Positions 46,703-55,725 are shown, counted from the first letter of the stretch. The stretch is DNA of 64,000 nt from Spirirestis rafaelensis WJT71-NPBG6 (GCA_019359015.1 JAHHID010000004.1:62001-126000); one strand, 5' to 3'. Program-made: numbers and translations. The notes: a model not told the origin generated them from the sequence alone.

Positions 46703-47353
46703 ATGGAACGACCTAAAGTTATTTTTTTAGATGCTGTTGGTACACTCTTTGGAGTTAAAGGCAGTGTCGGCGAAATTTATAGTCAGATAGCGCAGGAATT
46801 TGGTGTCCAAGTTCCCCCCGAAGCTTTAAATAAAGCATTTATCCAAAGCTTTAAAGCAGCCTCACCACCGATATTTCCAGGTGCAGAACAACAAGATATT
46901 CCTCAGTGCGAGTTTGATTGGTGGTTGCAAATCGCTTGTCATACATTTGAACGCGCAGGTGTTCTTCCCCAATTTTCTGATTTTTCAGCTTTTTTTAGCG
47001 AACTTTATATTCACTTTGGTACTGCTGAACCGTGGTTTGTTTATCCTGATGTTTTAGCATCATTAGTAAACTGGCGAGGGTTAGGAATTCAACTAGGGAT
47101 AATTTCTAATTTCGATTCTCGTCTCTACTCGGTATTGCAAGATTTGCAATTAAGAGAGTTTTTCAGTTCGATTACAATTTCCACCCAAGTAGGTGCAGCT
47201 AAACCTGATCGCCAAATTTTTCTTACCGCTTTAGAAAAACATAATTGTCCACCTGAATTAGCATGGCACATCGGCGACAGCATTAAAGAAGATTATCACG
47301 GTGCCAAAGCAGTTGGACTCAGAGGTATTTGGATTAATCGGAATGGGAATTAG
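46703..47353 (+). CDS. HAD-superfamily hydrolase
   Basis: 216 aa from ATG 46703 (MERPKVIFLDAVGTLFGVKG); the 20 codons upstream lie in repeat DNA. HAD motifs: I, FLDAVGTLFG, with Val in place of the usual T/F after the first Asp and the second Asp replaced (DAVGT); II, LGIISNFDSRL; III, Lys in GAAKPDRQIF; IV, WHIGDSIKEDYHGAKAVG. The cap is the C1 helical type. Because motif I reads DxVGT rather than DxDGT, this belongs to the REG-2/HDHD3-like group, whose substrates are mostly unknown. Confidence 0.85.
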   Translation: MERPKVIFLDAVGTLFGVKGSVGEIYSQIAQEFGVQVPPEALNKAFIQSFKAASPPIFPGAEQQDIPQCEFDWWLQIACHTFERAGVLPQFSDFSAFFSELYIHFGTAEPWFVYPDVLASLVNWRGLGIQLGIISNFDSRLYSVLQDLQLREFFSSITISTQVGAAKPDRQIFLTALEKHNCPPELAWHIGDSIKEDYHGAKAVGLRGIWINRNGN

Positions 47354-47436
47354 TGGTTAGTGGATAGTGGTTAGTTGATAGGGGTTAGTGGAGAACCAAC
47401 AACCAACAACTAACAACTAACAACCAACAATTTGCA
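47351..47436. repeat. Opposed heptanucleotide repeats between convergent genes
   Basis: TGGTTAG/TGGATAG-type heptamers (47353..47390) are followed by AACCAAC/AACTAAC heptamers (47395..47430), roughly complementary, so the region can fold as a long imperfect hairpin. It includes the last codons of moeA. It may end transcription from both sides. Confidence 0.65.
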
Positions 47437-48652
47437 AAACTTGCACTTCCTCGCCCGGAGAAATTAAGGTTTTACCCAATGGTAGAATAGCTAAAGCGTT
47501 AGTTTGCGCTAAATTTATTAAGTTTCCCGAACTGTGACTACCACCAGCTACGTGAAAGTGGTAAAATCCATCAATTAAATGCAACTTACCCCAAAGGTAA
47601 GTTTCCCGCTTGCCATCCGATCGCAATTCTTCATGCGATCGCGCTTTCACAAAACTCATTCTATTGTAAGCAAGTCCTGACATCTTTCTCATTGCCGGTT
47701 GCACAAACCGCCAAAATGTCACCAAAACCGCAGCTGGATTTCCTGGTAAACCGAAATATAAACAGGAGTTCTGTGTTGGGAAGGTAGCTACAGTCAGCGG
47801 TTTACCTGGTTTCATTCCCACAGATCGAATGTGGATTTTTCCTTCTAAAGATTCGATAATTTGCTCAACGTAATCATAATCTCCCACCGAAACGCCACCA
47901 GAAGAGATAATTATATCGGCGTTAGCAATAGCGTGAGAAATTACTTGCTTTAATATCTCTGGATCATCCTTAACAATTCCTAACATTAACACTTCTGCCC
48001 CAGTTTGCCTGAGCAAAGAAGCGATCGCATAATTATTAGAATCGACAATTTGTCCTGGTTGCAGCGGTTTGTCAGGCGTTACCAATTCATTTCCAGTCGA
48101 AAAAATAGCAACACGCAGTTTGCGGTAAACACGTAATTGTGTACACTGGGTAGCAGCTAAAACGGCAATTTCCGGCGCATTTAATAGAATTCCTGCGGGT
48201 AGTAATTGTGCCCCCGCTTGATAGTAAGATCCTTTATGTCTGACAAATTCTTGCGGTTTGGGCGTAGTGAGGATGAAAACGCGATTATCTTCAAAGCGAG
48301 TTCGTTCCTGCATAACTACTGTATCCGCACCTGCTGGCATTACCGCACCTGTAAAAATCCGCGCCGCTTGCCTCGATTGAATTGTACACTGAGGCTGATA
48401 CCCGGCGGGGATTTCTTCTACAACTTCCAAAACCGCTGGTGTTTCCTCGCTAGAATTCTGCACATCTTCGTAACGTACAGCGTAACCATCCATCGCGGAA
48501 TTATCCCAATGGGGAAAATCTAAGTTACTTGTGACAGGTGTCGCGAGAATGCGATTATCTGCAAGTAAATCGACAACTTCTGTATCCTGCTGATTATCCA
48601 GCGGTTGCACCAAATTTAAAATAATTGCTTCTGCATCACTGACTGACAACAT
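47417..48652 (-). CDS. moeA: Molybdopterin molybdenumtransferase MoeA
   Basis: 411-aa cytosolic enzyme that inserts molybdate into adenylated molybdopterin. Motifs: WDNSAMDGYAVRYED, IFTGAVMPAGADTVVMQE, the MoCF domain FSTGNELVTPDKPLQPGQI and SSGGVSVGDYDYVEQII, MKPGKPLTVATF and GLPGNPAAVLVTFWRFV. Domain order I-IV is complete. Single gene in this window; no other moa/moe gene is adjacent. Together with the two Mop proteins it shows that molybdenum use is retained even though the local modA copy has decayed. Confidence 0.95.
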   Translation of the reverse strand: MLSVSDAEAIILNLVQPLDNQQDTEVVDLLADNRILATPVTSNLDFPHWDNSAMDGYAVRYEDVQNSSEETPAVLEVVEEIPAGYQPQCTIQSRQAARIFTGAVMPAGADTVVMQERTRFEDNRVFILTTPKPQEFVRHKGSYYQAGAQLLPAGILLNAPEIAVLAATQCTQLRVYRKLRVAIFSTGNELVTPDKPLQPGQIVDSNNYAIASLLRQTGAEVLMLGIVKDDPEILKQVISHAIANADIIISSGGVSVGDYDYVEQIIESLEGKIHIRSVGMKPGKPLTVATFPTQNSCLYFGLPGNPAAVLVTFWRFVQPAMRKMSGLAYNRMSFVKARSHEELRSDGKRETYLWGKLHLIDGFYHFHVAGGSHSSGNLINLAQTNALAILPLGKTLISPGEEVQVLQIVGC

Positions 48653-48866
48653 GGCGATCCTGACTTTTAACGTTAAGTCTGCTTGCTTTTTTTGTTTACA
48701 GTCGGTGTCTCATGCAATGAAGGCTTCTGTTTCGGTTCTCGATTCGGTGAGTTTTTGCCACAACAGACCAAGCGATCGCTTGTCACCTTCGCCACCCGAT
48801 TTTAATTACTATACTGTACATGGTCTGCTTTGTCCATGATCCTTTTTGAGACTTAACCGTTATATC

Positions 48867-48915
48867 TGGTGAACGTTTGATTATTTGGGTTTTATTGATA
48901 GCGATCGCCTAGACT
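48867..48915. repeat. Left arm of a perfect 49-bp inverted repeat around queE
   Basis: Begins TGGTGAACGTTTGATTATTT and ends GATCGCCTAGACT. It is the exact reverse complement of 49698..49746. The arm holds a GCGATCGC site. Confidence 0.93.
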
Positions 48916-48958
48916 CCCGTCAGACTGTTTACCCACTAGCCACTGATTACTTGTTTTG

Positions 48959-49579
48959 TTATTGGATGCCGATATATTTATGTGTTTGCAAAGAAAGCCT
49001 ATAGTGAGGTTTTTGTTGTAGCAATTGTAAAACTAGAGGTATGGTTTTTGCCGAATTGTTCCATTCAGGTTGTAAGTAAACAGGCAGGCTAGATTGAGCA
49101 GATAGATGTTCTTGGTAGAAGTCAATTTCTGTCCCAGTCTCTATCACTATCTTCACTTCATTTGTCCGGCTCCAAAACTGCTTTTGGACTGGGTATCTAG
49201 GGTTAATGTGTTCCTTGGGAGATAGGGTAATCCAAGCCGCAGGAGAGACTTCTTGCCAAAAAGCTCCAGAGGTTTCAATACTGACTTCCTTTCCTTCTGC
49301 TAACAGAGCTTGCACCAATTCAGGTAAATGTTTTTGAATGAATGGCTCTCCACCAGTGATTACGACTCTCGGAGATTTGAGATCGGCTAAAAGTTCGTGG
49401 ATAGGACGTTCCCTTCGCGGTAATTTGGCACCACCATCAGCATAACCAGTGTCGCACCAAGGGCAGCCCACTGGACACCCAGACAAGCGAATAAAGTCTA
49501 CTAAAGAACCAGTCCAGTATCCTTCACCTTGGACTGTACTCTGAAAAGTTTCGTGAATTGGTAACTTGATCTCTAACAT
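48959..49579 (-). CDS. queE: 7-carboxy-7-deazaguanine synthase (radical SAM)
   Basis: 206 aa from ATG 49579 ([20 protein letters not shown]); the frame continues 26 codons upstream without family similarity. QueE converts CPH4 to CDG in queuosine/7-deazapurine synthesis using SAM and a 4Fe-4S cluster. The cluster motif is [15 protein letters not shown] (CxxxCxxC), then [30 protein letters not shown] and YLQPEWNN. Length matches the short bacterial form. No other que gene is adjacent. The gene sits inside a perfect 49-bp inverted repeat. Confidence 0.9.
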   Translation of the reverse strand: MLEIKLPIHETFQSTVQGEGYWTGSLVDFIRLSGCPVGCPWCDTGYADGGAKLPRRERPIHELLADLKSPRVVITGGEPFIQKHLPELVQALLAEGKEVSIETSGAFWQEVSPAAWITLSPKEHINPRYPVQKQFWSRTNEVKIVIETGTEIDFYQEHLSAQSSLPVYLQPEWNNSAKTIPLVLQLLQQKPHYRLSLQTHKYIGIQ

Positions 49580-49697
49580 TGCTACAGCCGATATAAAAAC
49601 TACTATGTTAGCTTCGATCCGCCCATATTCGCGATTCGCAACCGACATATTTTTCAATATCAGTACGTTTAATTTTCTGTTTATTTATCGTTGCAAA

Positions 49698-49746
49698 AGT
49701 CTAGGCGATCGCTATCAATAAAACCCAAATAATCAAACGTTCACCA
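49698..49746. repeat. Right arm of the perfect 49-bp inverted repeat around queE
   Basis: Exact reverse complement of 48867..48915. Outside each arm the similarity continues for a few bases (TATAA after a 2-nt offset), hinting that the repeat was once longer. Confidence 0.93.
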
Positions 49747-49905
49747 TATAAACTCGTCTTTGCAAAATTACATATTTTTTTTAAGTTTCAATTTCCTTTT
49801 AATATCAAATGTTTTTTTACCTAAAGAATTACACTCTTTACTAATTAAGTATTGACGGCTATTTCGTCACCTTATACTCTGCAATTTACTAGAAAAATTA
49901 ATATC

Positions 49906-49931
49906 AACTCTATGTGACATAGAGTTTTTTT
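49906..49931 (+). terminator. Intrinsic terminator-like hairpin in the queE-RDD spacer
   Basis: AACTCTATGT, one base, ACATAGAGTT, then a T7 run: a 10-bp stem with U-tract on the plus strand. No annotated plus-strand gene lies upstream. TTGACG at 49852 and TATACT at 49873 (spacer 15 nt, a little short) could start a transcript of about 50 nt ending here. Confidence 0.6.
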
Positions 49932-50369
49932 AGACCGGGGGTTATTAGATGTTATCGATTCTTATCAATTTATAAATATAAATTACAGCGAGTTAATGCA
50001 ATCAGTAATCCAGAGATTGCAACAGTAGAAAGTACATGAAAAAATCTTCCTTATCGGCCATCAAGGAGTTATGGAAACCACATCCATAAAGCTAGAAAAT
50101 CTTGGACAGGCATTATACGCGGAAGGTAAAAATGGGTAAAGTCGAGTAAGAGATGTCTAAAAAGTTGTGAGAAAGTGATTTGAACTACGCAAATTGCTTG
50201 AGCATTAAACCAATCATAGCGACATGGGCGACGTGAAAGTCCTATGAGGTGAAAAACACCGAACTGAATTGAGAAGCTGTCTTCTCTCAAATATTCAATC
50301 ATTGCCTTAATATTAAACTAGAAGAACACCCCCGCCAACTCCCAACCTCAATATAAATACTTATTTTGT

Positions 50370-50927
50370 ATGACTATCGACCGAGTACCCCAAAAACATT
50401 ATCCCAAAGTTGATATTGGGCGACGTGCGATGGCATTGGGAACTGATTTTCTTGGTGTCTGGTTACTCAGTTCGACATTCGGTAGCGGTGAAATTGGCAT
50501 TCAAGTCGTACAAATATTAGTTTTTGTTATCGGTTGGCTGCTAACGCGAGTGGTGGTAGTGTACAACAATCAGGGGCAGAGTTTAGGACGTTGGGCTTTT
50601 GACATGAAACTGCTAGAAGTCCAAGATGGACAAGTAGTAGGCAGAATTCCAGATTTGCAGTCTCTTCTCAAAAGAGAAGCTATAATCTGTTTTGGTGCGC
50701 TTTTAATATCAATTGCCCTCGGCAACATTATTAGAAACCCGACTGCTATACTGCTAGTGATTCCCCTGGCTATAGATTGTGGGGCTGCGTTATCAGATAC
50801 CCAGATGCGGCAGGCTTTGCACGATCGCTACGCTGGTACTATGATAGTTTCGTCGCGTCGAGGCTATTCGCTGGATATAAAAATCAAGCGAATAGTTGAA
50901 AAGACACGACGTAATGTGAGAAAATAG
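50370..50927 (+). CDS. RDD-family membrane protein
   Basis: 185 aa. The N-terminus DIGRRAMALGTDFLGVWLLS carries the Arg-Asp signature region of RDD proteins, followed by helices at about 25-45 and 45-65 and QGQSLGRWAFDMKLLEVQDG, then two further helices around 105-145. The tail is basic (KIKRIVEKTRRNVRK). RDD proteins are small membrane proteins, some implicated in Na+/H+ exchange, mostly uncharacterised. It is 43 nt upstream of rpmG and may be co-transcribed with the ribosomal genes. Confidence 0.85.
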   Translation: MTIDRVPQKHYPKVDIGRRAMALGTDFLGVWLLSSTFGSGEIGIQVVQILVFVIGWLLTRVVVVYNNQGQSLGRWAFDMKLLEVQDGQVVGRIPDLQSLLKREAIICFGALLISIALGNIIRNPTAILLVIPLAIDCGAALSDTQMRQALHDRYAGTMIVSSRRGYSLDIKIKRIVEKTRRNVRK

Positions 50928-50970
50928 TAATTTGTGTTAATTCTCTTCAGGCTTTAGTGTTTGTAAGATT

Positions 50971-51165
50971 ATGGCTAAAAGTAAAGGTGCTCGCATAATT
51001 GTGACACTAGAATGTACCGAGTGTCGGTCAAATCCAGATAAGCGTTCTGCTGGTGTTTCACGTTATACCAGCACTAAGAACCGTCGCAACACAACCAATC
51101 GGCTAGAACTGAGCAAGTTCTGCACCCACTGCAACAAACATACCGTTCACAAGGAAATCAAATAA
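50971..51165 (+). CDS. rpmG: Ribosomal protein L33
   Basis: 64-aa protein of the large ribosomal subunit. [54 protein letters not shown]. Two CxxC pairs (CTEC, CTHC) indicate the zinc-binding form. It is 6 nt before rpsR on the same strand, the usual cyanobacterial rpmG-rpsR pair. Confidence 0.96.
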   Translation: MAKSKGARIIVTLECTECRSNPDKRSAGVSRYTSTKNRRNTTNRLELSKFCTHCNKHTVHKEIK

Positions 51166-51171
51166 AAGACC

Positions 51172-51387
51172 ATGAGTTATTTCCGTCGTCGCCTGTCTCC
51201 GATTAAGCCTGGAGAGCCAATAGATTATAAAGATGTCGATTTGTTGCGTAAGTTTGTCACCGAAAGAGGTAAGATACTTCCACGTCGGATTACCGGACTG
51301 ACTTCTCAGCAACAGCGACAATTAACACTAGCGATCAAACGCTCCCGGATTGTAGCATTGATGCCTTTCATCAATGCAGAAGGCTAG
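51172..51387 (+). CDS. rpsR: Ribosomal protein S18
   Basis: 71-aa small-subunit protein. [40 protein letters not shown] and the signature [20 protein letters not shown] followed by LMPFI. Complete family length. Translated from the rpmG-rpsR transcript; the RNase gene follows after 105 nt of repeat-like DNA. Confidence 0.97.
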   Translation: MSYFRRRLSPIKPGEPIDYKDVDLLRKFVTERGKILPRRITGLTSQQQRQLTLAIKRSRIVALMPFINAEG

Positions 51388-51492
51388 AAAGAGTTCTGAG
51401 TGATGAGTTATGAGTTTTTTATTAACTCCTAACTCCTAGCTCCTGACTCATAAGTATTAATTAAAAATATTCACTAATAAGATGCGAGAGTT

Positions 51493-53553
51493 GTGGAGAA
51501 GGGGACGCTAGTTGAATTTAGAGTTCAAGGCGATCGCCGTCTGGGTGTAGTAGAAAAACCAGACGGCAAAACCCGTTGGTTTGTGGTAGATGAACGTAGT
51601 CAGTCCCACAGCCTCGCGCCTAGACAAATCACCTATACTATTAGTGGGCAAACCTACAAGCCCACAGAAATTAAAAGCTTTCAAGAACAAGTTAAGGATT
51701 ATTTAGATCCATCAAGCTTGGAGATCGCTTGGGAATTACTCGTTGAGGATGGAGAAACAGTCACTCCTAAGGAAATGGCGAATTTGCTATTTTCCTCACA
51801 AGATGCGATTTTGTGTTACGCCGCTCATTGCTTGTTATCAGACGATAAAATGTATTTCAAGCAAAAGGGAGAAGCTTACGAACCACGAAGCGCGGCTCAA
51901 GTAGCAGAACGCAAACACCAGCTAGAAGTAGAGGCTTTAAGAGCGAAGGGACAGCAGGAATTTTTAGAGCGTGTAGAAAAAGCGCTCAAAGGTGAATCGG
52001 TGGAGTGGCAACGACACGATCGCCATAGAATAGAAGCAGTGGAAAAATATGCGGCTCTACTTGCGGACATCGTGCGTGGGGGCGTAAATTATGACACATT
52101 GGGTCGTGCATATCCCCCCCCAGCCCCAGTATTGGAAACCATCACCATGCTAGGGCGTCCCGCCACCCCCCAAGGAGCCTTTCAACTGTTAATTGATTTA
52201 GGTTGGTGGAGTCCTCATGAGAACTTATTCCTACGTCGTTCGTCAATTCCGGTTCAGTTTCCTAGCAAGGTATTAGAAGTGGCGCAACAGCGTTTGGATT
52301 TTCCGCCGACTGATTTAGATAGCGATCGCCTAGATCTAACACATTTGAAAGTCTATACAGTTGATGATGAAAGCACCACCGAGATAGACGATGGTCTGAG
52401 TTGGGAAAGACTTTCAGATGGACGAGAACGCTGGTGGGTACATATCGCCGATCCCACACGCTGGTTAGAGCCAGAAGATGAATTAGACCTAGAAGCCAGA
52501 AAGCGCGGTAGTACAGTTTATTTACCGACGGGAATGATTCCGATGTTCCCAGAAGTATTAGCAACCGGACCCATGAGCCTAATTCAGGGTAAGGTGTGTT
52601 GCGCTCTCAGCTTCGGGATAATTTTAAATGAAGCTGGGGCAGTGGAAGATTATAGCATTCATGCCAGTTTAATTAAGCCCACGTATCGGCTGACATACGA
52701 AGATGTCGATGAAATGCTTGAGTTGGGCGTAGAAGCTGAACCAGAAATCGAAGCGATCGCCAAGGGAGCAACTAGACGCAAACAATGGCGCTATGCTCAA
52801 GGAGCAATCAGCATCAACATGCCGGAGGCGATGATTAAAGTCAAAAATGACGAAATCAGCATCGACATATTAGATGACTCCAAATCGCGCCAACTCGTAG
52901 CGGAAATGATGATTCTTGCCGGTGAAGTTGCAGCTCACTACGGTAAAACTAATAACATTCCCCTACCTTTTCGCGGTCAGCCACAGCCAGAATTGCCCCC
53001 CGACGAAGAATTGCTACTGCTACCAGCCGGATTCGTCCGTGCGTGCGCTATGCGTCGCTGTATGCCCAAAAGTGAAATGAGCATCAACCCGCTGCGTCAT
53101 GCCGGTTTGGGATTAGATACTTATACGCAAGCGACTTCTCCCATCCGTCGCTACAGCGACTTACTCACCCACTTTCAACTTAAGGCACACTTGCGCGGTG
53201 AAGTTCTGCCCTTCACAGCAGATCAACTCAAAGAAGTGATGATGACAGTCACTGCCATCACCCAAGAATTAACGATGGTGGAAAGGCAAACTAATAGATA
53301 TTGGGCTTTAGAATATTTGCGCCGTCATCCACAGCAAGTTTGGCAAGTTACCGTTTTGATGTGGCTCAGAGAAGACAGCAATTTAGCATTAATTCTCCTA
53401 GAAGATTTAGGCTTGCAATTGCCCATGTCTTTTAAGCGATCGGTAAATTTAGGCGAACAAATATCGGTGAAAGTAAGCCACGCTGATCCCCAAAAAGACC
53501 TAATTCAGTTTCAGGAAATAATCTATCAAGAAGCACAGTCAGCAGCGAATTAA
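51493..53553 (+). CDS. RNase II/R-family exoribonuclease
   Basis: 686 aa from GTG 51493. An N-terminal RNA-binding region (MEKGTLVEFRVQGDRRLGVV) and a helical segment lead to the RNB catalytic domain (about 270-600). It contains YTVDDESTTEIDDGLSW with the metal-binding Asp residues, WWVHIADPTRWLEPEDELD, RKRGSTVYLPTGMIPMFPEV-type motif, and TQATSPIRRYSDLLTHFQLK near the C-terminus. It degrades RNA 3' to 5'. The product is shorter than E. coli RNase R and lacks an obvious C-terminal S1 domain in full form, as in cyanobacterial and plastid RNR1-like enzymes. Follows rpmG-rpsR on the same strand. Confidence 0.92.
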   Translation: MEKGTLVEFRVQGDRRLGVVEKPDGKTRWFVVDERSQSHSLAPRQITYTISGQTYKPTEIKSFQEQVKDYLDPSSLEIAWELLVEDGETVTPKEMANLLFSSQDAILCYAAHCLLSDDKMYFKQKGEAYEPRSAAQVAERKHQLEVEALRAKGQQEFLERVEKALKGESVEWQRHDRHRIEAVEKYAALLADIVRGGVNYDTLGRAYPPPAPVLETITMLGRPATPQGAFQLLIDLGWWSPHENLFLRRSSIPVQFPSKVLEVAQQRLDFPPTDLDSDRLDLTHLKVYTVDDESTTEIDDGLSWERLSDGRERWWVHIADPTRWLEPEDELDLEARKRGSTVYLPTGMIPMFPEVLATGPMSLIQGKVCCALSFGIILNEAGAVEDYSIHASLIKPTYRLTYEDVDEMLELGVEAEPEIEAIAKGATRRKQWRYAQGAISINMPEAMIKVKNDEISIDILDDSKSRQLVAEMMILAGEVAAHYGKTNNIPLPFRGQPQPELPPDEELLLLPAGFVRACAMRRCMPKSEMSINPLRHAGLGLDTYTQATSPIRRYSDLLTHFQLKAHLRGEVLPFTADQLKEVMMTVTAITQELTMVERQTNRYWALEYLRRHPQQVWQVTVLMWLREDSNLALILLEDLGLQLPMSFKRSVNLGEQISVKVSHADPQKDLIQFQEIIYQEAQSAAN

Positions 53554-53586
53554 CAGCAGCCCTAAAAATTAAAATATAAGTTAGCC

Positions 53587-53635
53587 CGTAGTAAGCGTTT
53601 TAACGCTTATTTGGGCACTAAAGTGCCCACTACAG
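53587..53635. repeat. Palindromic dispersed repeat (inverse of 8425..8485)
   Basis: GTAGTAAGCGTTTTAACGCTT followed by GGGCACTAAAGTGCCC and CTACA. Two stacked hairpins after the RNase stop codon; possible terminator role. Confidence 0.65.
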
Positions 53636-53681
53636 TCATAAAGGTAATAGGTAAATTTTACTTGTTGGCAATTAAAAACTT

Positions 53682-54014
53682 ATGAATAAAGTGCTAATTT
53701 TTGACACCACCATGCGTGATGGAGAACTTGCTCCTGGTGTCAAAATGAACTTGCAACAAAAAATCAACATTTCCCAGAATTCCCTGATTGCCTTAAATTG
53801 TGGCGTAAGGCAAATTGAATGTGCAATTAATGGTTTGGGTGCGAGAAAGGGAAATGCAGATTTAAAAGAAGTTGTGATGGGGATTTTACAACAGGGTAAT
53901 TATAAAGTTGATATTGACACTACATTAATGAGTAAAGCGTCAGAGTTAGTTGCTGAATTCTCTGGATTGAAAAGGCAAATAAAGAGGTTATTGTATAAGA
54001 TGCCCTCACCTTAG
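53682..54014 (+). pseudogene. leuA-like remnant with a large internal deletion
   Basis: Reads MNKVLIFDTTMRDGELAPGV, the N-terminus of a 2-isopropylmalate synthase-type enzyme, then after QQKINI jumps directly to NSLIALNCGVRQIECAING, LGARKGNADLKEVVMG and VDIDTTLMSKASELVAEFSG, which lie about 190 residues further along in the intact family. After that the frame leaves the family and ends. So the central part of the TIM barrel and all of the C-terminus are missing. The remaining 110-codon frame could be translated but cannot be active. Intact leuA must be elsewhere. Confidence 0.8.
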
Positions 54015-54157
54015 AAGCGCAGTTGGGCTATACGAACGAAGCTAGACGAGCGCAGGCTTTATTGTTAATATTCCATAAAGGGAGCGATAGAATCTCAAAA
54101 AGTAAGTATTAATACACTTGTAGATTAATTAATACGTAATACATATTGGAGTTAATT

Positions 54158-54706
54158 GTGGTTAAAAAAACACAAAATAACTCTGCAAATAAAAAAGGAA
54201 TTCTGAATATGAGAAATACAGGAGCCGCTTACCTTCTTTGGTTCACTGTTATTTTTGGATTTGCTGGAATCCACCGCTTCTATACTGGTAAGTATTTTAG
54301 TGGAGTTGTATGGTTGTTTACATTTGGGTTATTTGGGATTGGTCAGCTTATAGATTTGGCTCTCATACCAGGAATGGTTGAGGATAAAAATCTAAAATAT
54401 AAAATGCTTTATGGTAGCCCTAATCAGAATAATATCTCAAATACTCAACAAGTTGTCATTAACGTAGCTGACCACATTGCTCCAAAAGTTAGCGAGAACA
54501 AGTCAATCACCGCCAAGTCTGATATTCAGATAATTTTACAATTAGCTAAAGACAACGGTGGGGATATATCTGTTACAGATTGCGTGATAGCTACTGGAAA
54601 ACCTATTCCAGAAATTAAGAAGACTCTTGAAAGCTTATGTGCCGAAGGTTTGCTAGAAATAGGCAATCATCAGAGTACTGGTGCAATAACTTATAAAATT
54701 GTTTAG
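54158..54706 (+). CDS. TM2-domain protein with C-terminal winged-helix-like region
   Basis: 182 aa from GTG 54158, which has TTGGAG 7-12 nt upstream; a TTG at 54146 is in the same frame. A TM2 domain (about 22-80): AAYLLWFTVIFGFAGIHRFY, TGKYFSGVVWLFTFGLFGIG, QLIDLALIPGMVE. A linker follows, then ~60 residues (IQIILQLAKDNGGDISVTDC, IPEIKKTLESLCAEGLLEIG) resembling a winged helix. TM2 proteins are membrane proteins of unclear role; the C-terminal part may bind nucleic acid or protein. Confidence 0.8.
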   Translation: MVKKTQNNSANKKGILNMRNTGAAYLLWFTVIFGFAGIHRFYTGKYFSGVVWLFTFGLFGIGQLIDLALIPGMVEDKNLKYKMLYGSPNQNNISNTQQVVINVADHIAPKVSENKSITAKSDIQIILQLAKDNGGDISVTDCVIATGKPIPEIKKTLESLCAEGLLEIGNHQSTGAITYKIV

Positions 54707-55179
54707 AGATTTTTTTGATTTATCTGGACGTGCAAATCCTACTAGCAGTTATTTAGCATCAATTTTGTTCTGTCTTGTTAATACTGATTTTGCCCTGAAA
54801 TTGGCTTAATTCAATAGCAGGGCTATTTAATTTAAATGTGTAGCAATGAAGAGCAATCGCCTGCTTTCTTGTCATCTAATTATTCGTTATTAAGATGTTA
54901 TTTATATGTCTCAACCAGATACTTAAAACCTTCGTTAAATATTAAATTCATTCTATTTATCACACAAGAGGGTTAGCTATAATTGTTAGCTAGCGCCCTC
55001 TTGAAACAAGGTCAATCCGGGAAAAGAAACTAGCGCCTGGAATTTGACATTTCCGCCCTTTAATCAGTATTGGCACTTTATGGAAGGGAGAGTAGCCACA
55101 AAGGACGTAACTTTAATTGGGTAATGAAGAGATGCTGGTTTTATTTTCCAAATGCACTTATTTACCTTTTCCTTCTTAC
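54707..55179. other. Gene-free stretch
   Basis: AT-rich. Contains an imperfect hairpin AGGGTTAGCTA...TAGCTAGCGCCCT near 54968..55001 and little else. No gene that I can support. Confidence 0.45.
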
Positions 55180-55371
55180 CTAATAGCGAGAGCGTTGTCT
55201 GCGATGTTGCTTGTGCCTTGCAATTGCCTTACGCTTTTCTTTCTCTAACGGCGTCTCAAAGTGGCGCTTCTTTCGCATATCTTGGAAAATTCCTGCTTTA
55301 GAAACTTCCCGCTTAAATCTTCGCAAAGCTGATTCAATTCCTTCATTTTCCCCTAAGACTACTTGCGTCAT
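55180..55371 (-). CDS. rpsU: Ribosomal protein S21 (copy 1)
   Basis: 63-aa small-subunit protein used in translation initiation. [61 protein letters not shown] second, slightly different copy lies at 60515..60694. S21 paralogues are common in cyanobacteria and may be expressed under different conditions. It is isolated, next to repeats and gene fragments. Confidence 0.95.
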   Translation of the reverse strand: MTQVVLGENEGIESALRRFKREVSKAGIFQDMRKKRHFETPLEKEKRKAIARHKQHRRQRSRY

Positions 55372-55404
55372 CTTTATTCCTCCTCTATGTGAATCAATAG
55401 TTGA

Positions 55405-55533
55405 GAGTTATAGCACAATACGGTTCGGAATCGCGAAAGTTATCTGTTAAGGCAAGCAGGGGGTGCAGGGGGTGCAGGGGGTGCAGGGGGAGAGAAAAAA
55501 GGCTTATCCGAACCGTATTGAGTTATAGCACAA
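55405..55533. repeat. Small inverted-repeat element with internal 9-nt tandem repeats, flanked by 14-nt direct repeats
   Basis: Arms CAATACGGTTCGGA (55416..55429) and its exact complement (55507..55520). Between them GGGGGTGCA is repeated about four times (55455..55490). Outside, GAGTTATAGCACAA occurs at 55405..55418 and 55520..55533 in direct orientation. This looks like a MITE-like insertion with duplicated target, or a repeat-generated hairpin. Confidence 0.75.
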
Positions 55534-55611
55534 ATAAAAGATTCCAGCAGAGTCAAGCATTTGCCTTTACCTGCTGGATACTCTAAAGTTTTAAATTTTC
55601 AGGCAAATAAC

Positions 55612-55707
55612 TTAATAGCGGCGATTACCACCACGGGCATTATCTGCCCAGCTTCCACTAGAAGAACTTCTTTCTTCGCGGGGTTTAGCCTTATTTACTT
55701 TGAGTAG
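55612..55707 (-). pseudogene. C-terminal fragment of an RRM-type RNA-binding protein
   Basis: Reads [31 protein letters not shown] and stop. This is the end of a cyanobacterial RNA-recognition-motif protein (RNP strand [10 protein letters not shown] then a Gly/Arg/Ser tail). The RRM domain itself is missing; the frame ends abruptly at about 55710, where plus-strand DUF1445-like DNA starts. Confidence 0.75.
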
Positions 55708-55725
55708 GAGATGAAAGTGCGATCG

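Larger units (their letters stand above)
49580..50369. other. 790-nt spacer with inverted-repeat arm and a candidate small transcript
   Basis: Holds the right arm of the queE repeat (49698..49746), then AT-rich DNA, then a clean hairpin with a T-run (49906..49931). The minus-strand frame at 50069..50302 is not recognisable as protein. I see no other gene. Confidence 0.5.

Noticed and set aside
47395-47436. Heptamer repeats considered as a CRISPR-like array
   Set aside because: Units are 7 nt without spacers; they belong to the STRR class.
50069-50302. 77-codon minus-strand frame in the queE-RDD spacer
   Set aside because: No recognisable domain, no ribosome-binding site and unusual composition; treated as non-coding.
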